NCBI GenBank assembly: GCA_002705055.1
Contig: PAHY01000028.1
Location: forward strand, 1 to 35,089
DNA length: 35,089 nt
Source of the DNA: Planctomycetota bacterium
Lineage (GTDB): Bacteria; Planctomycetota; UBA1135
Direction of reading: 5' to 3'
In this document: positions 16,674 to 24,893 of the stretch, piece by piece
Numbering within the stretch: the first letter of the stretch is position 1
Layout of the letters: each line of letters opens with the position of its first letter
The notes under the pieces: generated by a model
Told to the model about the DNA's origin: nothing
Databases searched by the model: none
The model's input: only the letters and a program-made list of their open reading frames with translations
Made by a program: the position numbers and the translations under genes

Positions 16674-18475
16674 GCACGTCCGCTTCTTGGCGGACGCATC
16701 GGTGCGGAGACCTGCGCGCAGAGCACATCGGCGAGAAGGTCCAGCTGTGCGGTTGGGCGGCGAATCGCCGTGACCACGGGGGAGTCTTCTTCGTCGACCT
16801 GCGTGACCGTGCAGGGCTGGTGCAGCTGATCGCCGACGAGGATGCGCCCGCCGAGGCCGGTCCCGCGTTGGACGCGCTGCACGCCGAGGACGTGATTCAG
16901 ATCACCGGCACCGTCCGTCCGCGGATCGCCGGACAGAAGAACGAAGACCGCGACACCGGCGAGGTGGAAGTCCTGGTCGAGACGGTCCAGGTCTTGTCCC
17001 ACGCCCAGCGGCTGCCCTTCGAGGTGCTCGACGAGCTCGATGCCCCGGAGCAGCTGCGGATGAAGCACCGCTATCTGGACCTGCGTCGGGCGCCGATGAA
17101 GCGCCTCATGGAGCTGCGCTCGCGGGCCAACCACTCGATCCGCACCACCCTGCAGGGGCGGGACTTCATCGAGGTGGAGACGCCCATGATGACCCGCAGC
17201 ACCCCGGAGGGCGCGCGGGACTATCTGGTGCCCAGCCGGGTCAAGCCCGGCTCGTGGTACGCCCTGCCGCAGTCGCCGCAGGTCTTCAAGCAGCTCTGCA
17301 TGGTGGGGGGGCTGGATCGCTACTTCCAGATCGCCCGCTGCATGCGCGACGAGGATCTGCGCGCCGATCGCCAGCCCGAGTTCACTCAGCTCGACCTCGA
17401 GATGTCCTTCGTCACCGAGGAGGATGTCTACGCTCTGGTCGAGGCGGTGGTGGTCGCGCTCTATCGCGACGTGCTGGGTCGCGAGCTGAGTGCTCCCTTC
17501 GAGCGGATGCCCTACGCCGAGGCGATTCAGAAGTACGCCTCGGACAAGCCCGATCTGCGGATCCCGATCGAGATCGTCGACCTGGCCGGACCGGGCGGGC
17601 AGCTGGGCTTCATGGTCTTTGACGGCGTCCTCGAGAAGGGCGGCTGGGTGAGGGGTTTCCGTGTGCCCGGCGGCGCTTCCCTCAGCCGCAAGCAGATCGA
17701 TCAGATCGAGCAGGCTGCCAAGGATGCCGGCGCCGGCGGCGCGGCCTGGTGCAAGGTGACCGAAGACGGCGCCACCGGCCCGCTCAGCCGATTCCTGGAA
17801 GGGGATGCCGGCGCGGCCTTCCTGGCTGCGCTCGAGGCCCAGCCCGGCGATCTGGTGGTCACGATCGCCGATCTCCCGCGCCGCGCGCTGGTCGCGCTGG
17901 ATGCGGTCCGGCGCAAAGCTGCCGAGCTCGCCGAGATGGTGGGCGAAGCAGATCGGCTGGTCTGGATCACCGAGTTTCCGCTCTTCGAGGAGAGCGACGA
18001 GGGCGAGTGGCATCCGGCGCACCACCCCTTCACCAGCCCGGTCCTCGAAGACGTCGAGGCGCTCGCCGCTGGCCAGAAGGACGGCGTGCGCTCCCGTGCC
18101 TACGACTTGGTGCTGAACGGCGTCGAGCTCGGTTCGGGGTCGATCCGGATTCACGACCGCGATCTGCAGCAGACTCTCTTCAGCGCGATCGGCATCCCGC
18201 CCGAAGAGGCAGAGGTGCGCTTCACGCACCTGATGGAGGCCTTCCGCTATGGCGCACCGCCGCACGGCGGCTTTGCCATCGGCCTGGATCGCCTCTATGC
18301 CCTGATGTTTGGCGCGGCCTCGATCCGCGACGTCATCGCTTTCCCCAAGACTGCTTCCGGAAGCTGCCCGCTGACGGAGGCCCCGGCTCCGGTCGATTCC
18401 GAGCAACTGGCTGAACTCGGCCTCGCTCTCGACCTACCGGACACCGACGGCAATGCATCAACCGATGCGCCCTGA
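16670..18475 (+). CDS. aspS: Aspartyl-tRNA synthetase (bacterial type; probably non-discriminating Asp/Asn)
   Basis: 601-aa class IIb synthetase. The N-terminal OB-fold anticodon-binding domain contains QLCGWAANRRDHGGVFFVDL. Class II motif 2 is in YFQIARCMRDEDLRADRQPE, followed by FTQLDLEMSF. The bacterial GAD insertion spans about 285-420, and motif 3 is GGFAIGLDRL near the end. The RDHGG loop, rather than RDLG as in E. coli AspRS, is the form found in synthetases that also aspartylate tRNA-Asn, which would require GatCAB elsewhere in the genome. Located directly after atpC with a four-base overlap and 17 bp before infC, so it joins the ATP synthase operon to the translation cluster. Confidence 0.96.
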   Translation: MSTSASWRTHRCGDLRAEHIGEKVQLCGWAANRRDHGGVFFVDLRDRAGLVQLIADEDAPAEAGPALDALHAEDVIQITGTVRPRIAGQKNEDRDTGEVEVLVETVQVLSHAQRLPFEVLDELDAPEQLRMKHRYLDLRRAPMKRLMELRSRANHSIRTTLQGRDFIEVETPMMTRSTPEGARDYLVPSRVKPGSWYALPQSPQVFKQLCMVGGLDRYFQIARCMRDEDLRADRQPEFTQLDLEMSFVTEEDVYALVEAVVVALYRDVLGRELSAPFERMPYAEAIQKYASDKPDLRIPIEIVDLAGPGGQLGFMVFDGVLEKGGWVRGFRVPGGASLSRKQIDQIEQAAKDAGAGGAAWCKVTEDGATGPLSRFLEGDAGAAFLAALEAQPGDLVVTIADLPRRALVALDAVRRKAAELAEMVGEADRLVWITEFPLFEESDEGEWHPAHHPFTSPVLEDVEALAAGQKDGVRSRAYDLVLNGVELGSGSIRIHDRDLQQTLFSAIGIPPEEAEVRFTHLMEAFRYGAPPHGGFAIGLDRLYALMFGAASIRDVIAFPKTASGSCPLTEAPAPVDSEQLAELGLALDLPDTDGNASTDAP

Positions 18476-18481
18476 TTCACT

Positions 18482-18495
18482 GAGGTAAGACCATC
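18482..18495 (+). promoter_or_regulatory. Strong Shine-Dalgarno and AUC start codon of infC
   Basis: GAGGTAAG (18482-18489) is the best ribosome-binding match among the genes of this cluster and is followed at normal spacing by ATC (18493-18495). The ATC is in frame with IF-3 and begins a basic segment (PPRKRRRFGPP) expected at the IF-3 N-terminus. Non-AUG starts on infC are the basis of IF-3 autoregulation in other bacteria. Confidence 0.8.
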
Positions 18496-19227
18496 CCACC
18501 GCGCAAGAGAAGACGATTCGGCCCACCCGAGAAGGAAAAGTATCGGGTGAACCGCCGTATCCGCATCCGTGAAGTATTCCTGATCGATGCGGAAGGAAAT
18601 CAAGTGGGCGCCATGCCCACCTCCAAGGCACTGAAAATGGCCGAAGAGGCTGGCCTCGACTTGGTCGAGGTCGCTCCCAATGCTCGCCCGCCGGTTTGCC
18701 GGATTCTGGACTACGGCAAGTTCAAGTACGAGCAGAAGAAGAAGCAGCGCGGCAAGCCGAAGACTCAGTCTTCGGTGCTCAAGGAAATCCGGGTGCGCCC
18801 CAAGATCGACATCAACGATGTCGAAATCAAGGTGCGGAAGGCGCGTGAGTTCCTGGAGGCCGGCAACAAGGTGCAGGTCACCTGTCTGTTCCGTGGCCGC
18901 GAGATGGCCTACCAGAGCCTCGGCCGCGAGGTGCTGGAGCGGGTCGTCGAGATGCTCGAGGACATCGCCAAGCTCGAGCGCTCGCCGCGGATGGAAGGCC
19001 GCCGAATGAACATTCTGCTGGCCCGCAAGGCCGGCTACGTGCCCAAGGCCAAGCCCGCCGAAGCCCCAGAGCCCAGCGAGGACGAGGAGGCCCCCCAGGT
19101 GGAGGCGTCCGAGGCCGAAGGGGCCGGCGCCGAGGCCGAAGAGGCTGGCTCGCAGCCCGAGGCCCAGGCCCCCGAGGCCGAGCCGGCGCCGGAAAAGGCG
19201 CCCGAAGGTGGGGGTGGCGCGGCTTGA
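18493..19227 (+). CDS. infC: Translation initiation factor IF-3 with acidic C-terminal extension, AUC start
   Basis: IF-3 binds the 30S subunit, keeps it apart from 50S and rejects non-canonical start codons. With an ATC start at 18493 the protein has 244 aa: a basic N-terminal tail (PPRKRRRFGPPEKEKYR), the N-domain (NRRIRIREVFLIDAEGNQVG, LVEVAPNARPPVCRILDYGK), the Lys-rich linker (FKYEQKKKQRGKPK) and the C-domain (KEIRVRPKIDINDVEIKVRK through MEGRRMNILLARK). A GTG at 18547 is the conventional alternative but would remove the usual basic tail and has no ribosome site. After the normal end a tail of about 65 residues rich in Glu, Ala and Pro is added, as in the Myxococcus xanthus Dsg protein. 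It lies 17 bp after aspS. Confidence 0.94.
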   Translation: MPPRKRRRFGPPEKEKYRVNRRIRIREVFLIDAEGNQVGAMPTSKALKMAEEAGLDLVEVAPNARPPVCRILDYGKFKYEQKKKQRGKPKTQSSVLKEIRVRPKIDINDVEIKVRKAREFLEAGNKVQVTCLFRGREMAYQSLGREVLERVVEMLEDIAKLERSPRMEGRRMNILLARKAGYVPKAKPAEAPEPSEDEEAPQVEASEAEGAGAEAEEAGSQPEAQAPEAEPAPEKAPEGGGGAA

Positions 19228-19251
19228 CCGCCGCGGCCCTTGCTGTACAAT
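19224..19251 (+). promoter_or_regulatory. Internal sigma-70 promoter for rpmI-rplT-pheST, overlapping the infC stop
   Basis: TTGACC (19224-19229, 5 of 6) is separated by 16 bp from TACAAT (19246-19251, 5 of 6). The -35 box contains the infC stop codon TGA (19225-19227). The predicted start near 19258 gives a leader of about 31 nt for rpmI. It is the closest match to consensus that I found in the window. Confidence 0.65.
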
Positions 19252-19288
19252 CTTTCGCTTCTTTGGACCTAAGCCACGTGGAATAGCC

Positions 19289-19483
19289 GTGCCCAAGCAG
19301 AAAACTCGCAAATCCGTCTCCGGTCGCGTGAAACTCACGAAGACCGGCAAAGTCAAGCGGGGTCACCAGATGACCCGGCACCTCCTGTCGTCGAAGTCTC
19401 CCAAGCGCCGTCGAAACCTGCGTCGAGCCGGTTACGTGGTCGGGAAGATCGCCGCCAACTATCGTCGCGCGATGGGCGCCTAA
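19289..19483 (+). CDS. rpmI: 50S ribosomal protein L35
   Basis: 64-aa, strongly basic protein of the large subunit: PKQKTRKSVSGRVKLTKTGK is the standard N-terminus, with KSPKRRRNLRRAGYV in the second half. The start is a GTG at 19289; the longer open frame upstream includes the infC end and promoter region and is not coding. In the usual infC-rpmI-rplT order, 61 bp after infC and 18 bp before rplT. Confidence 0.96.
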   Translation: MPKQKTRKSVSGRVKLTKTGKVKRGHQMTRHLLSSKSPKRRRNLRRAGYVVGKIAANYRRAMGA

Positions 19484-19501
19484 TCCTACGAGGACAAGGA
19501 A

Positions 19502-19861
19502 ATGACCCGCGCACGTAACGTCGTCCCCCGCGTCCGCCGTCGTCGCCGCCTGATGCGGCGCGCCAAAGGCTACTGGGGTGCCCGTCATCGCCTGCTTCGC
19601 ACCGTCAAAGAGACGCTGCTGCGTTCGGGCAACTTCGCCTACCGCGACCGTCGCAACAAGAAGCGTGAGTTCCGCCGCCTGTGGATCCAGCGCGTCAACG
19701 CTGCGGCGCGCGCCAACGGCCTGAGCTACTCGAAGTTCATGCACGGCTGCAAGAAGGCCGGCATCGAGATCGACCGCAAGGCGCTCAGCGAACTGGCCTT
19801 CCACGATCCGGTCGCCTTTGGCGAGGTCGCCGAGGCCGCCAAGAAGGCTCTCGCTGCCTGA
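19502..19861 (+). CDS. rplT: 50S ribosomal protein L20
   Basis: 119-aa basic protein that nucleates assembly of the 50S subunit: an Arg-rich N-terminal helix (RRRRRLMRRAKGYWGARHRL) that threads into 23S rRNA, then FAYRDRRNKKREFRRLWIQR and the globular domain with GLSYSKFMHG. In other bacteria it represses its own operon by binding the leader; the short leader here is not obviously structured. Preceded by ACGAGGACAAGGAA as ribosome site. Confidence 0.97.
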   Translation: MTRARNVVPRVRRRRRLMRRAKGYWGARHRLLRTVKETLLRSGNFAYRDRRNKKREFRRLWIQRVNAAARANGLSYSKFMHGCKKAGIEIDRKALSELAFHDPVAFGEVAEAAKKALAA

Positions 19862-19877
19862 TCGGAGACACGCTGCC

Positions 19878-20927
19878 ATGCGCGAACGTCTCGAGGAACT
19901 GCGGGGCGAAGGCTTGGCCGCAGTAGAATCCGCCTCGACCGAGGCCGACCTTCGAGCAATCGAGGTCGGCCTCCTTGGTCGTAAGGGCGACATCACCGCC
20001 GCGCTCAAGTCGCTCGGCAAGCTGCCGGCCGAAGAGCGGCCGCTGATGGGTCAGCTGGCCAACGAGGTCAAGGCGGCGATTCAGGCTTCGCTGGATGCCA
20101 AGCGGGCCACCCTGGACGCAGCCGCCCTCGAGGCCGAGCTGTCGGGGGCGGGTTTCGACCCCACGCTGCCGGGGCCGGGGCTCCCGGGCGGGGGGCAGCA
20201 TCCGATTAGCGCGATCACCCGCGAGCTCGAGGACCTGTTCCTGTCGATGGGATTCCGCATCGCGGATGGGCCCGAAGTCGAGCTCGAGGCCAACAACTTC
20301 GACGCGCTCAATATTCCCAGCGATCACCCGGCGCGGGAGTCGCACGACACCATCTGGATTACGCCCGAAGAGGCGCGCAAAGGGGATGGCAGCGGGGTGG
20401 TCCTGCGCACCCACACCTCGCCGGTCCAGGTCCGCGCGCTGCGCGAGTACGGGGCGCCGCTGCGGGTCGTGGCGCCGGGGCGGGTCTTCCGCCAGGAAAC
20501 CCTCGATGCCACGCACGAGCATACCTTCCACCAGATGGAAGGCCTCGTCGTCGACAAGGGCGTGGGCGTCGGCCACATGCTGCATGCCATGAACACCCTC
20601 ATTGAGGGGGTCATGGGGCGCAAGCTCGAGACGCGGCTGCGTCCCGGCTTCTTCCCCTTCGTCGAGCCCGGCTTCGAGCTCGACGCGCGCTGTCCCTTCT
20701 GCCAGTCCGGCTGCTCGGTCTGCAAGGGGTCGCGCTGGATCGAGCTGATGCCGGGCGGGCTGGTGCACCCGCACGTGCTCGAGTCGGCTGGCGTCGACCC
20801 GAACGAATACAGCGGCTTTGCCTTCGGCCTGGGGCTGTCGCGTATCGTCATGCTGCGTTACGGCATCGATGACATCCGCTGGTTCATGAGCGGCTCGCTC
20901 GACTTCCTCCGTCAGTTCCCCGCCTGA
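19878..20927 (+). CDS. pheS: Phenylalanyl-tRNA synthetase alpha subunit
   Basis: 349-aa catalytic subunit of the alpha2-beta2 PheRS. An N-terminal coiled coil (residues about 1-85, with LLGRKGDITAALKSLGKLP) binds tRNA. The class II catalytic domain contains FRQETLDATHEHTFHQMEGL (motif 2) and FAFGLGLSRIVMLRYGIDDI (motif 3), with a Cys-rich element CPFCQSGCSVCKG typical of bacterial PheS. I chose the ATG at 19878 (MRERLEEL, preceded by GGAG); the frame is open further back inside rplT. It is 16 bp after rplT and 7 bp before pheT. Confidence 0.97.
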   Translation: MRERLEELRGEGLAAVESASTEADLRAIEVGLLGRKGDITAALKSLGKLPAEERPLMGQLANEVKAAIQASLDAKRATLDAAALEAELSGAGFDPTLPGPGLPGGGQHPISAITRELEDLFLSMGFRIADGPEVELEANNFDALNIPSDHPARESHDTIWITPEEARKGDGSGVVLRTHTSPVQVRALREYGAPLRVVAPGRVFRQETLDATHEHTFHQMEGLVVDKGVGVGHMLHAMNTLIEGVMGRKLETRLRPGFFPFVEPGFELDARCPFCQSGCSVCKGSRWIELMPGGLVHPHVLESAGVDPNEYSGFAFGLGLSRIVMLRYGIDDIRWFMSGSLDFLRQFPA

Positions 20928-20934
20928 TTCCGCC

Positions 20935-23352
20935 ATGTTGATTTCCCTGAACTGGCTGAACGATTACGTCGATCTGAGCGACCTCTCCGCCGAGCGCATC
21001 GCCGAACTGCTCTCGCTGCACACTGCCGAGGTCGAGGGGATCGAAGAGGTCGGCGCAGCCATCGCCGACGTCGTGGTGGGCGAAGTGCTCGAACGCGCGC
21101 AGCACCCGAACGCCGACAAGCTGTCGGTGACGCGCGTCGCCTACGGTGCCGACGAGACGGTTGGAGTGGTCTGCGGCGCTCCCAATGTGCGCGCCGGTCT
21201 GAAGATCGCCTTCGCGCCGGTCGGCAGCAAGCTGCCCGGTGATCTCAAGATCAAGCGAGCCAAGCTGCGGGGCGAGGAGTCCTGCGGGATGATCTGCTCC
21301 GAGCGTGAACTCGAACTTTCGGATGAGCACGGCGGCATCCTCGAGCTGCCCGAAGACGCCCCGGTGGGCGTCCCGCTCGTCGAGTACCTCGGCCTGAAGG
21401 ACTTCGTGCTCGAGCTCGACAACAAGTCGCTCACGCACCGGCCGGATCTTTGGGGTCACTATGGATTCGCGCGCGAACTGGCGGCGATCCTGGGCCGCGA
21501 ACTGAAGCCTCTGAAGCTGGCGCAGGTCGAGCGCGAAGAGGCTCCCGCCGAGCCGGATGGGCGCTTCGCCATCCGCATCGAGGATCCGGAGTCCTGCCGC
21601 TTTTATGCCGGGCTTGAGGTCTCGCTCGAAGGTGAGCCCGGCCCCTCGCCGGCCTGGATGCAACGGCGCCTGCGGGCGGTCGGTCAGCGTCCGATCGATC
21701 TGCTCGTCGACCTCACCAACTATCTGCTGCTCGAAACCGGGCAGCCAACGCACGCCTTTGATCGCTCGAAGGTGCGTGGCGATCTGATTCGGGTGCGTCG
21801 TGCCGAGGCCGGCGAGAAGCTGACCACCCTCGACGACCAGGAGCGCAGCCTCCACGGCGAGGATCTGCTGATCGCCGATGCCGAAGGCGGCGTCGCGCTC
21901 GCCGGCGTCATGGGCGGCGCCAACTCCGAGGTCGGTCCCGAGACCGAGACGATCCTGCTCGAGGCCGCTCACTTCGCGCCCACACGGGTGCGCCGCACCG
22001 CGCATCGTCTGAACCTGCGCACCGAGGCGTCCAGCCGTTTCGAGAAGACCCTCGACCCGGCCGGGACCTGGCAGGCCGTCGAGCGCTTCGTCGCGCTGCT
22101 CCAGGAGCTGCGCCCGGACGCGCGCGTTCTCGGCCCAGCCCGCACCGCCGGCTCCTCAGCTGCAGACGAGGTCAGTCTCGAGCTGGATCCGAAGCGAACC
22201 GCCGAGCTGCTGGGGCTGCCGCTGGCTCCGGAGGAGGTCGTGGACCTCCTGCAGCGCCTGGGTTTTGGCGTTGAGCTCGACGGAGCTTCCCTCCGCGTCG
22301 AGGTCCCGAGCTGGCGCTCCAGCAAGGATGTCCGCAAGCCGATCGACCTCGTCGAAGAGGTGGGGCGTCTGGCCGGGTATCACCGCATTGAAGCGCGTCC
22401 GCTCGCCGCGCCGATCGAGGCGATCTTCGCCGACCCGATGCGCCAGCTCACGCGACGCCTAGGCGCGCGGCTGATGGGGGCTCACGAGGCCTTCGAGACG
22501 CAGGGATACACCTTCCTGCATGCGGATTGGGTGCAGCATCTGAGCGCCGCGCGCGGCGACTTCGTGATCGTCGATAATCCGGTGCAGGATCAGGTCGATC
22601 TGGTGCGGCAGGATTCGATGCCCAGTCTGCTCGATCAGGCGGCCGGAAACTGGCGAGCCAATCCTGCCGGAGCCTTGTTTGAGTTCGGCAAGGGCTATTT
22701 CCCTCAGGGTGATGCTCTGCCCACGCAGCGGCGCTGGCTGTCGATCCTGCTCTGGCAGCGCGGCGAGGCCAAGCATCACGGCCCCGGCAGCGCCTTCGGG
22801 CGGGCCCGGAGCCTGGCCGAAGACCTGCTGCGCACGGCGGGGGTGGCCTGGACCGCTGAGACCGTCGAGGCGGCCGCGTCGCTGCCCGGTTGGGCGCATC
22901 CGGCTCAGATTCTGGCCTACGGAGACGGCGCGATGCTGGTCAGCGCGATCCATCCGCGAGTCCGCGCGGCCCTGGATCTGAGCGAGGCCAAGCTCATGGC
23001 GGTGCGGATCGATCTCGAGGCGCTGCTCGCCGCCCAGAATCAGGAGGCCGCCTTCCGGGCCCCCTCCAAGTTCCCGGCGATCAAGTGCGATGTGGCGCTG
23101 GCCCTCCCGGCCGAGCTGCCTTTCGCCGAAGTGGACGCGGCGCTGCGTCAGGCCGGGGGAAAAATCCTGGTCAATCTGCAGCTCTTCGACGTTTATGAGG
23201 AGGGTGCGCTGGCCGAACAGGGGCAGCGCAGCCTGGCCTTCCACGCGACTCTGCAGGCCGCAGACCGCACTCTCTCCGAGAAGGAAGAGCAGAAGTTCTT
23301 GAGGAAGATCGGCGAAGCCGCCGAAAGACTCGGGGGCTCCCTGCGTTCCTAG
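20935..23352 (+). CDS. pheT: Phenylalanyl-tRNA synthetase beta subunit
   Basis: 805-aa structural and editing subunit. Domains in order: N-terminal segment (LISLNWLNDYVDLSDLSAER), EMAP-like tRNA-binding domain at about 39-150 (HPNADKLSVTRVAYG, GAPNVRAGLKIAFAPVG), the B3/B4 editing domain (FAIRIEDPESCRFYAG, VDLTNYLLLETGQPTHAFDR), B5 (ELDPKRTAELLGLPLAPEEV), a catalytic-like domain and a C-terminal FDX-ACB domain (APSKFPAIKCDVALALP, AFHATLQAADRTLSEKEEQK). All are intact and length is normal. No Shine-Dalgarno precedes the ATG, so translation may be coupled to pheS. Confidence 0.97.
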   Translation: MLISLNWLNDYVDLSDLSAERIAELLSLHTAEVEGIEEVGAAIADVVVGEVLERAQHPNADKLSVTRVAYGADETVGVVCGAPNVRAGLKIAFAPVGSKLPGDLKIKRAKLRGEESCGMICSERELELSDEHGGILELPEDAPVGVPLVEYLGLKDFVLELDNKSLTHRPDLWGHYGFARELAAILGRELKPLKLAQVEREEAPAEPDGRFAIRIEDPESCRFYAGLEVSLEGEPGPSPAWMQRRLRAVGQRPIDLLVDLTNYLLLETGQPTHAFDRSKVRGDLIRVRRAEAGEKLTTLDDQERSLHGEDLLIADAEGGVALAGVMGGANSEVGPETETILLEAAHFAPTRVRRTAHRLNLRTEASSRFEKTLDPAGTWQAVERFVALLQELRPDARVLGPARTAGSSAADEVSLELDPKRTAELLGLPLAPEEVVDLLQRLGFGVELDGASLRVEVPSWRSSKDVRKPIDLVEEVGRLAGYHRIEARPLAAPIEAIFADPMRQLTRRLGARLMGAHEAFETQGYTFLHADWVQHLSAARGDFVIVDNPVQDQVDLVRQDSMPSLLDQAAGNWRANPAGALFEFGKGYFPQGDALPTQRRWLSILLWQRGEAKHHGPGSAFGRARSLAEDLLRTAGVAWTAETVEAAASLPGWAHPAQILAYGDGAMLVSAIHPRVRAALDLSEAKLMAVRIDLEALLAAQNQEAAFRAPSKFPAIKCDVALALPAELPFAEVDAALRQAGGKILVNLQLFDVYEEGALAEQGQRSLAFHATLQAADRTLSEKEEQKFLRKIGEAAERLGGSLRS

Positions 23353-23364
23353 GTGGGCTTTCGT

Positions 23365-23378
23365 TAGAATCCTGATTC
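23365..23378. promoter_or_regulatory. Possible -10 box within a palindrome before the sugar transferase gene
   Basis: TAGAAT (23365-23370) resembles a -10 box and shares bases with the inverted repeat GAATC-CT-GATTC (23367-23378). There is no good -35 hexamer at standard spacing, so this is weak evidence for a separate, regulated promoter in the 63-bp gap after pheT. Confidence 0.25.
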
Positions 23379-23415
23379 GAACGGTGCCGCGGGGCGCTGC
23401 TTCGATCTGTCCGCG

Positions 23416-24891
23416 ATGAGCTGGTTCCGGACCAACTTCGACACCTGTTTCATCATCCTCCAGGTGTGGGTCGATGGTCTGCTGGTCCTATTGGGCTGCT
23501 ACCTCGGGTTTCAGCTATTCACCTGGGTCGAACCGGGCATTCAGCTCTCGCTCGGGACCTACGGCCAGGTCTTTGTCCTGATCACGGGCATCACGCTGGC
23601 GGCGTTCTGGGCCTTCGGCCTCTACCGTTGGCGCAAGTCGATTCTCAACGTCGAGGAGTACCAGGCGCTGTTCAAGGCGAGCGTCGCCTCCTTCTTCGTC
23701 AGCTCGACGGCGATCCTGTTCCTTGGCCCCGGCGACCAGACCACCCCGTCCGAACAGGGCAACCTGCTGTACCGCTTGCTTGAGCCGATCTACGGCTTCT
23801 TCAAGCTCGAGGGCAGCGTCGAATCGCTGTCCAGGATTCTGTTCCTGTTCGTCTTCTTCACCATCTTCGTGTTGATGGTGATTCAGCGCGGGCTGGCCTT
23901 CCAGCTCTTGAGCTGGTTCCACTCGAAGGGACTCGGCAACACCAACGTGGCGATCTTCGGCACCGAGGCCATGGCCTTGCGGCTCGAGCAGAAGCTGCGG
24001 CTCTTCCCCACGCTGGGCTATCGCTTTGTCGGCTTCCTGGATGACGACACGGATCGCCACGGCGACGTGCTGCGCGGCCATCCGATCCTGGGCGGTCGCA
24101 AGGACCTCGCGCGGCTGAAGCAGGCCTACGGGATCAGCCGGGTGTTCGTGGCTTCGCCCCGCATGGAAGAAGACGAGCTGGTCGACCTCTGTTCGCGCCT
24201 GGAAGACGTCGACATCGAGTACCAGGTCGTCCCGCGCCTTTATCACTTCTTTTCGCGCCGCATCACGGTCGACAACCTCGACTCGGTGCCGCTGATCACG
24301 CCCTCGGTCGATCCCACGCGTCCGATCTACCGGGCGGCCAAACGGATGCTCGACGTGACGACCTCTCTCTTGGTCCTCACGGTGTGCCTGCCGATCCTGT
24401 TGCTGCTCGCCTTCATGATCAAGCGTGAGTCGCCCGGGCCGGTGTTCTTCAGCCAGGTACGCGTGGGGCAGGGCGGTCGCACCTTCCGCATGTTGAAGTT
24501 CCGCACCATGTACACGCATATGTGCGGCGATGCGGTCTCACCCAGCAGCGGACAGGATCCTCGGGTGACGCGCCTGGGCAGGATTCTGCGCGCGACCTCG
24601 CTGGATGAGCTGCCGCAGTTCTTGAACGTGCTGCGCGGCGAGATGTCGCTGGTCGGCCCGCGCCCCGAGATGCCGTTCATCGTCGAGTCCTATACCGCGG
24701 TCGACAAGCTGCGCCTCGACGCCAAGCCGGGCATCACCGGGCTCTGGCAGGTCTCCGAGGCGCGACGCTCGCCGATTCACGAGAACATTGACTACGACCT
24801 CTATTACATCGAGAACCAGTCCCTGGTGCTCGATCTGGTGATCTTCTTCCTCACCGCCATGGCCGTGTTTCGGGTGAAGAGCACTCACTAG
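23416..24891 (+). CDS. Polyprenyl-phosphate sugar-1-phosphate transferase (WcaJ/WbaP type), polysaccharide initiation
   Basis: 491-aa inner-membrane enzyme that transfers a sugar-1-phosphate from a nucleotide sugar to undecaprenyl phosphate, starting an exopolysaccharide or O-antigen repeat. The N-terminal half has four membrane segments (first VWVDGLLVLLGCYLGFQLF, last RILFLFVFFTIFVLMVI). A CoA-binding-like Rossmann domain follows (VAIFGTEAMALRLEQKLRLF, VGFLDDDTDRHGDVLRGHPI). After the hydrophobic re-entrant helix (TSLLVLTVCLPILLLLAFMI) comes the catalytic domain with KFRTMYTH, the Asp-Glu pair in TSLDELPQFLNVLRGEMSLV and GPRPE, and the GITGLWQ end. No other polysaccharide genes lie in the window, so the sugar cannot be predicted. 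It is 63 bp after pheT. Confidence 0.92.
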   Translation: MSWFRTNFDTCFIILQVWVDGLLVLLGCYLGFQLFTWVEPGIQLSLGTYGQVFVLITGITLAAFWAFGLYRWRKSILNVEEYQALFKASVASFFVSSTAILFLGPGDQTTPSEQGNLLYRLLEPIYGFFKLEGSVESLSRILFLFVFFTIFVLMVIQRGLAFQLLSWFHSKGLGNTNVAIFGTEAMALRLEQKLRLFPTLGYRFVGFLDDDTDRHGDVLRGHPILGGRKDLARLKQAYGISRVFVASPRMEEDELVDLCSRLEDVDIEYQVVPRLYHFFSRRITVDNLDSVPLITPSVDPTRPIYRAAKRMLDVTTSLLVLTVCLPILLLLAFMIKRESPGPVFFSQVRVGQGGRTFRMLKFRTMYTHMCGDAVSPSSGQDPRVTRLGRILRATSLDELPQFLNVLRGEMSLVGPRPEMPFIVESYTAVDKLRLDAKPGITGLWQVSEARRSPIHENIDYDLYYIENQSLVLDLVIFFLTAMAVFRVKSTH

Positions 24892-24893
24892 GC

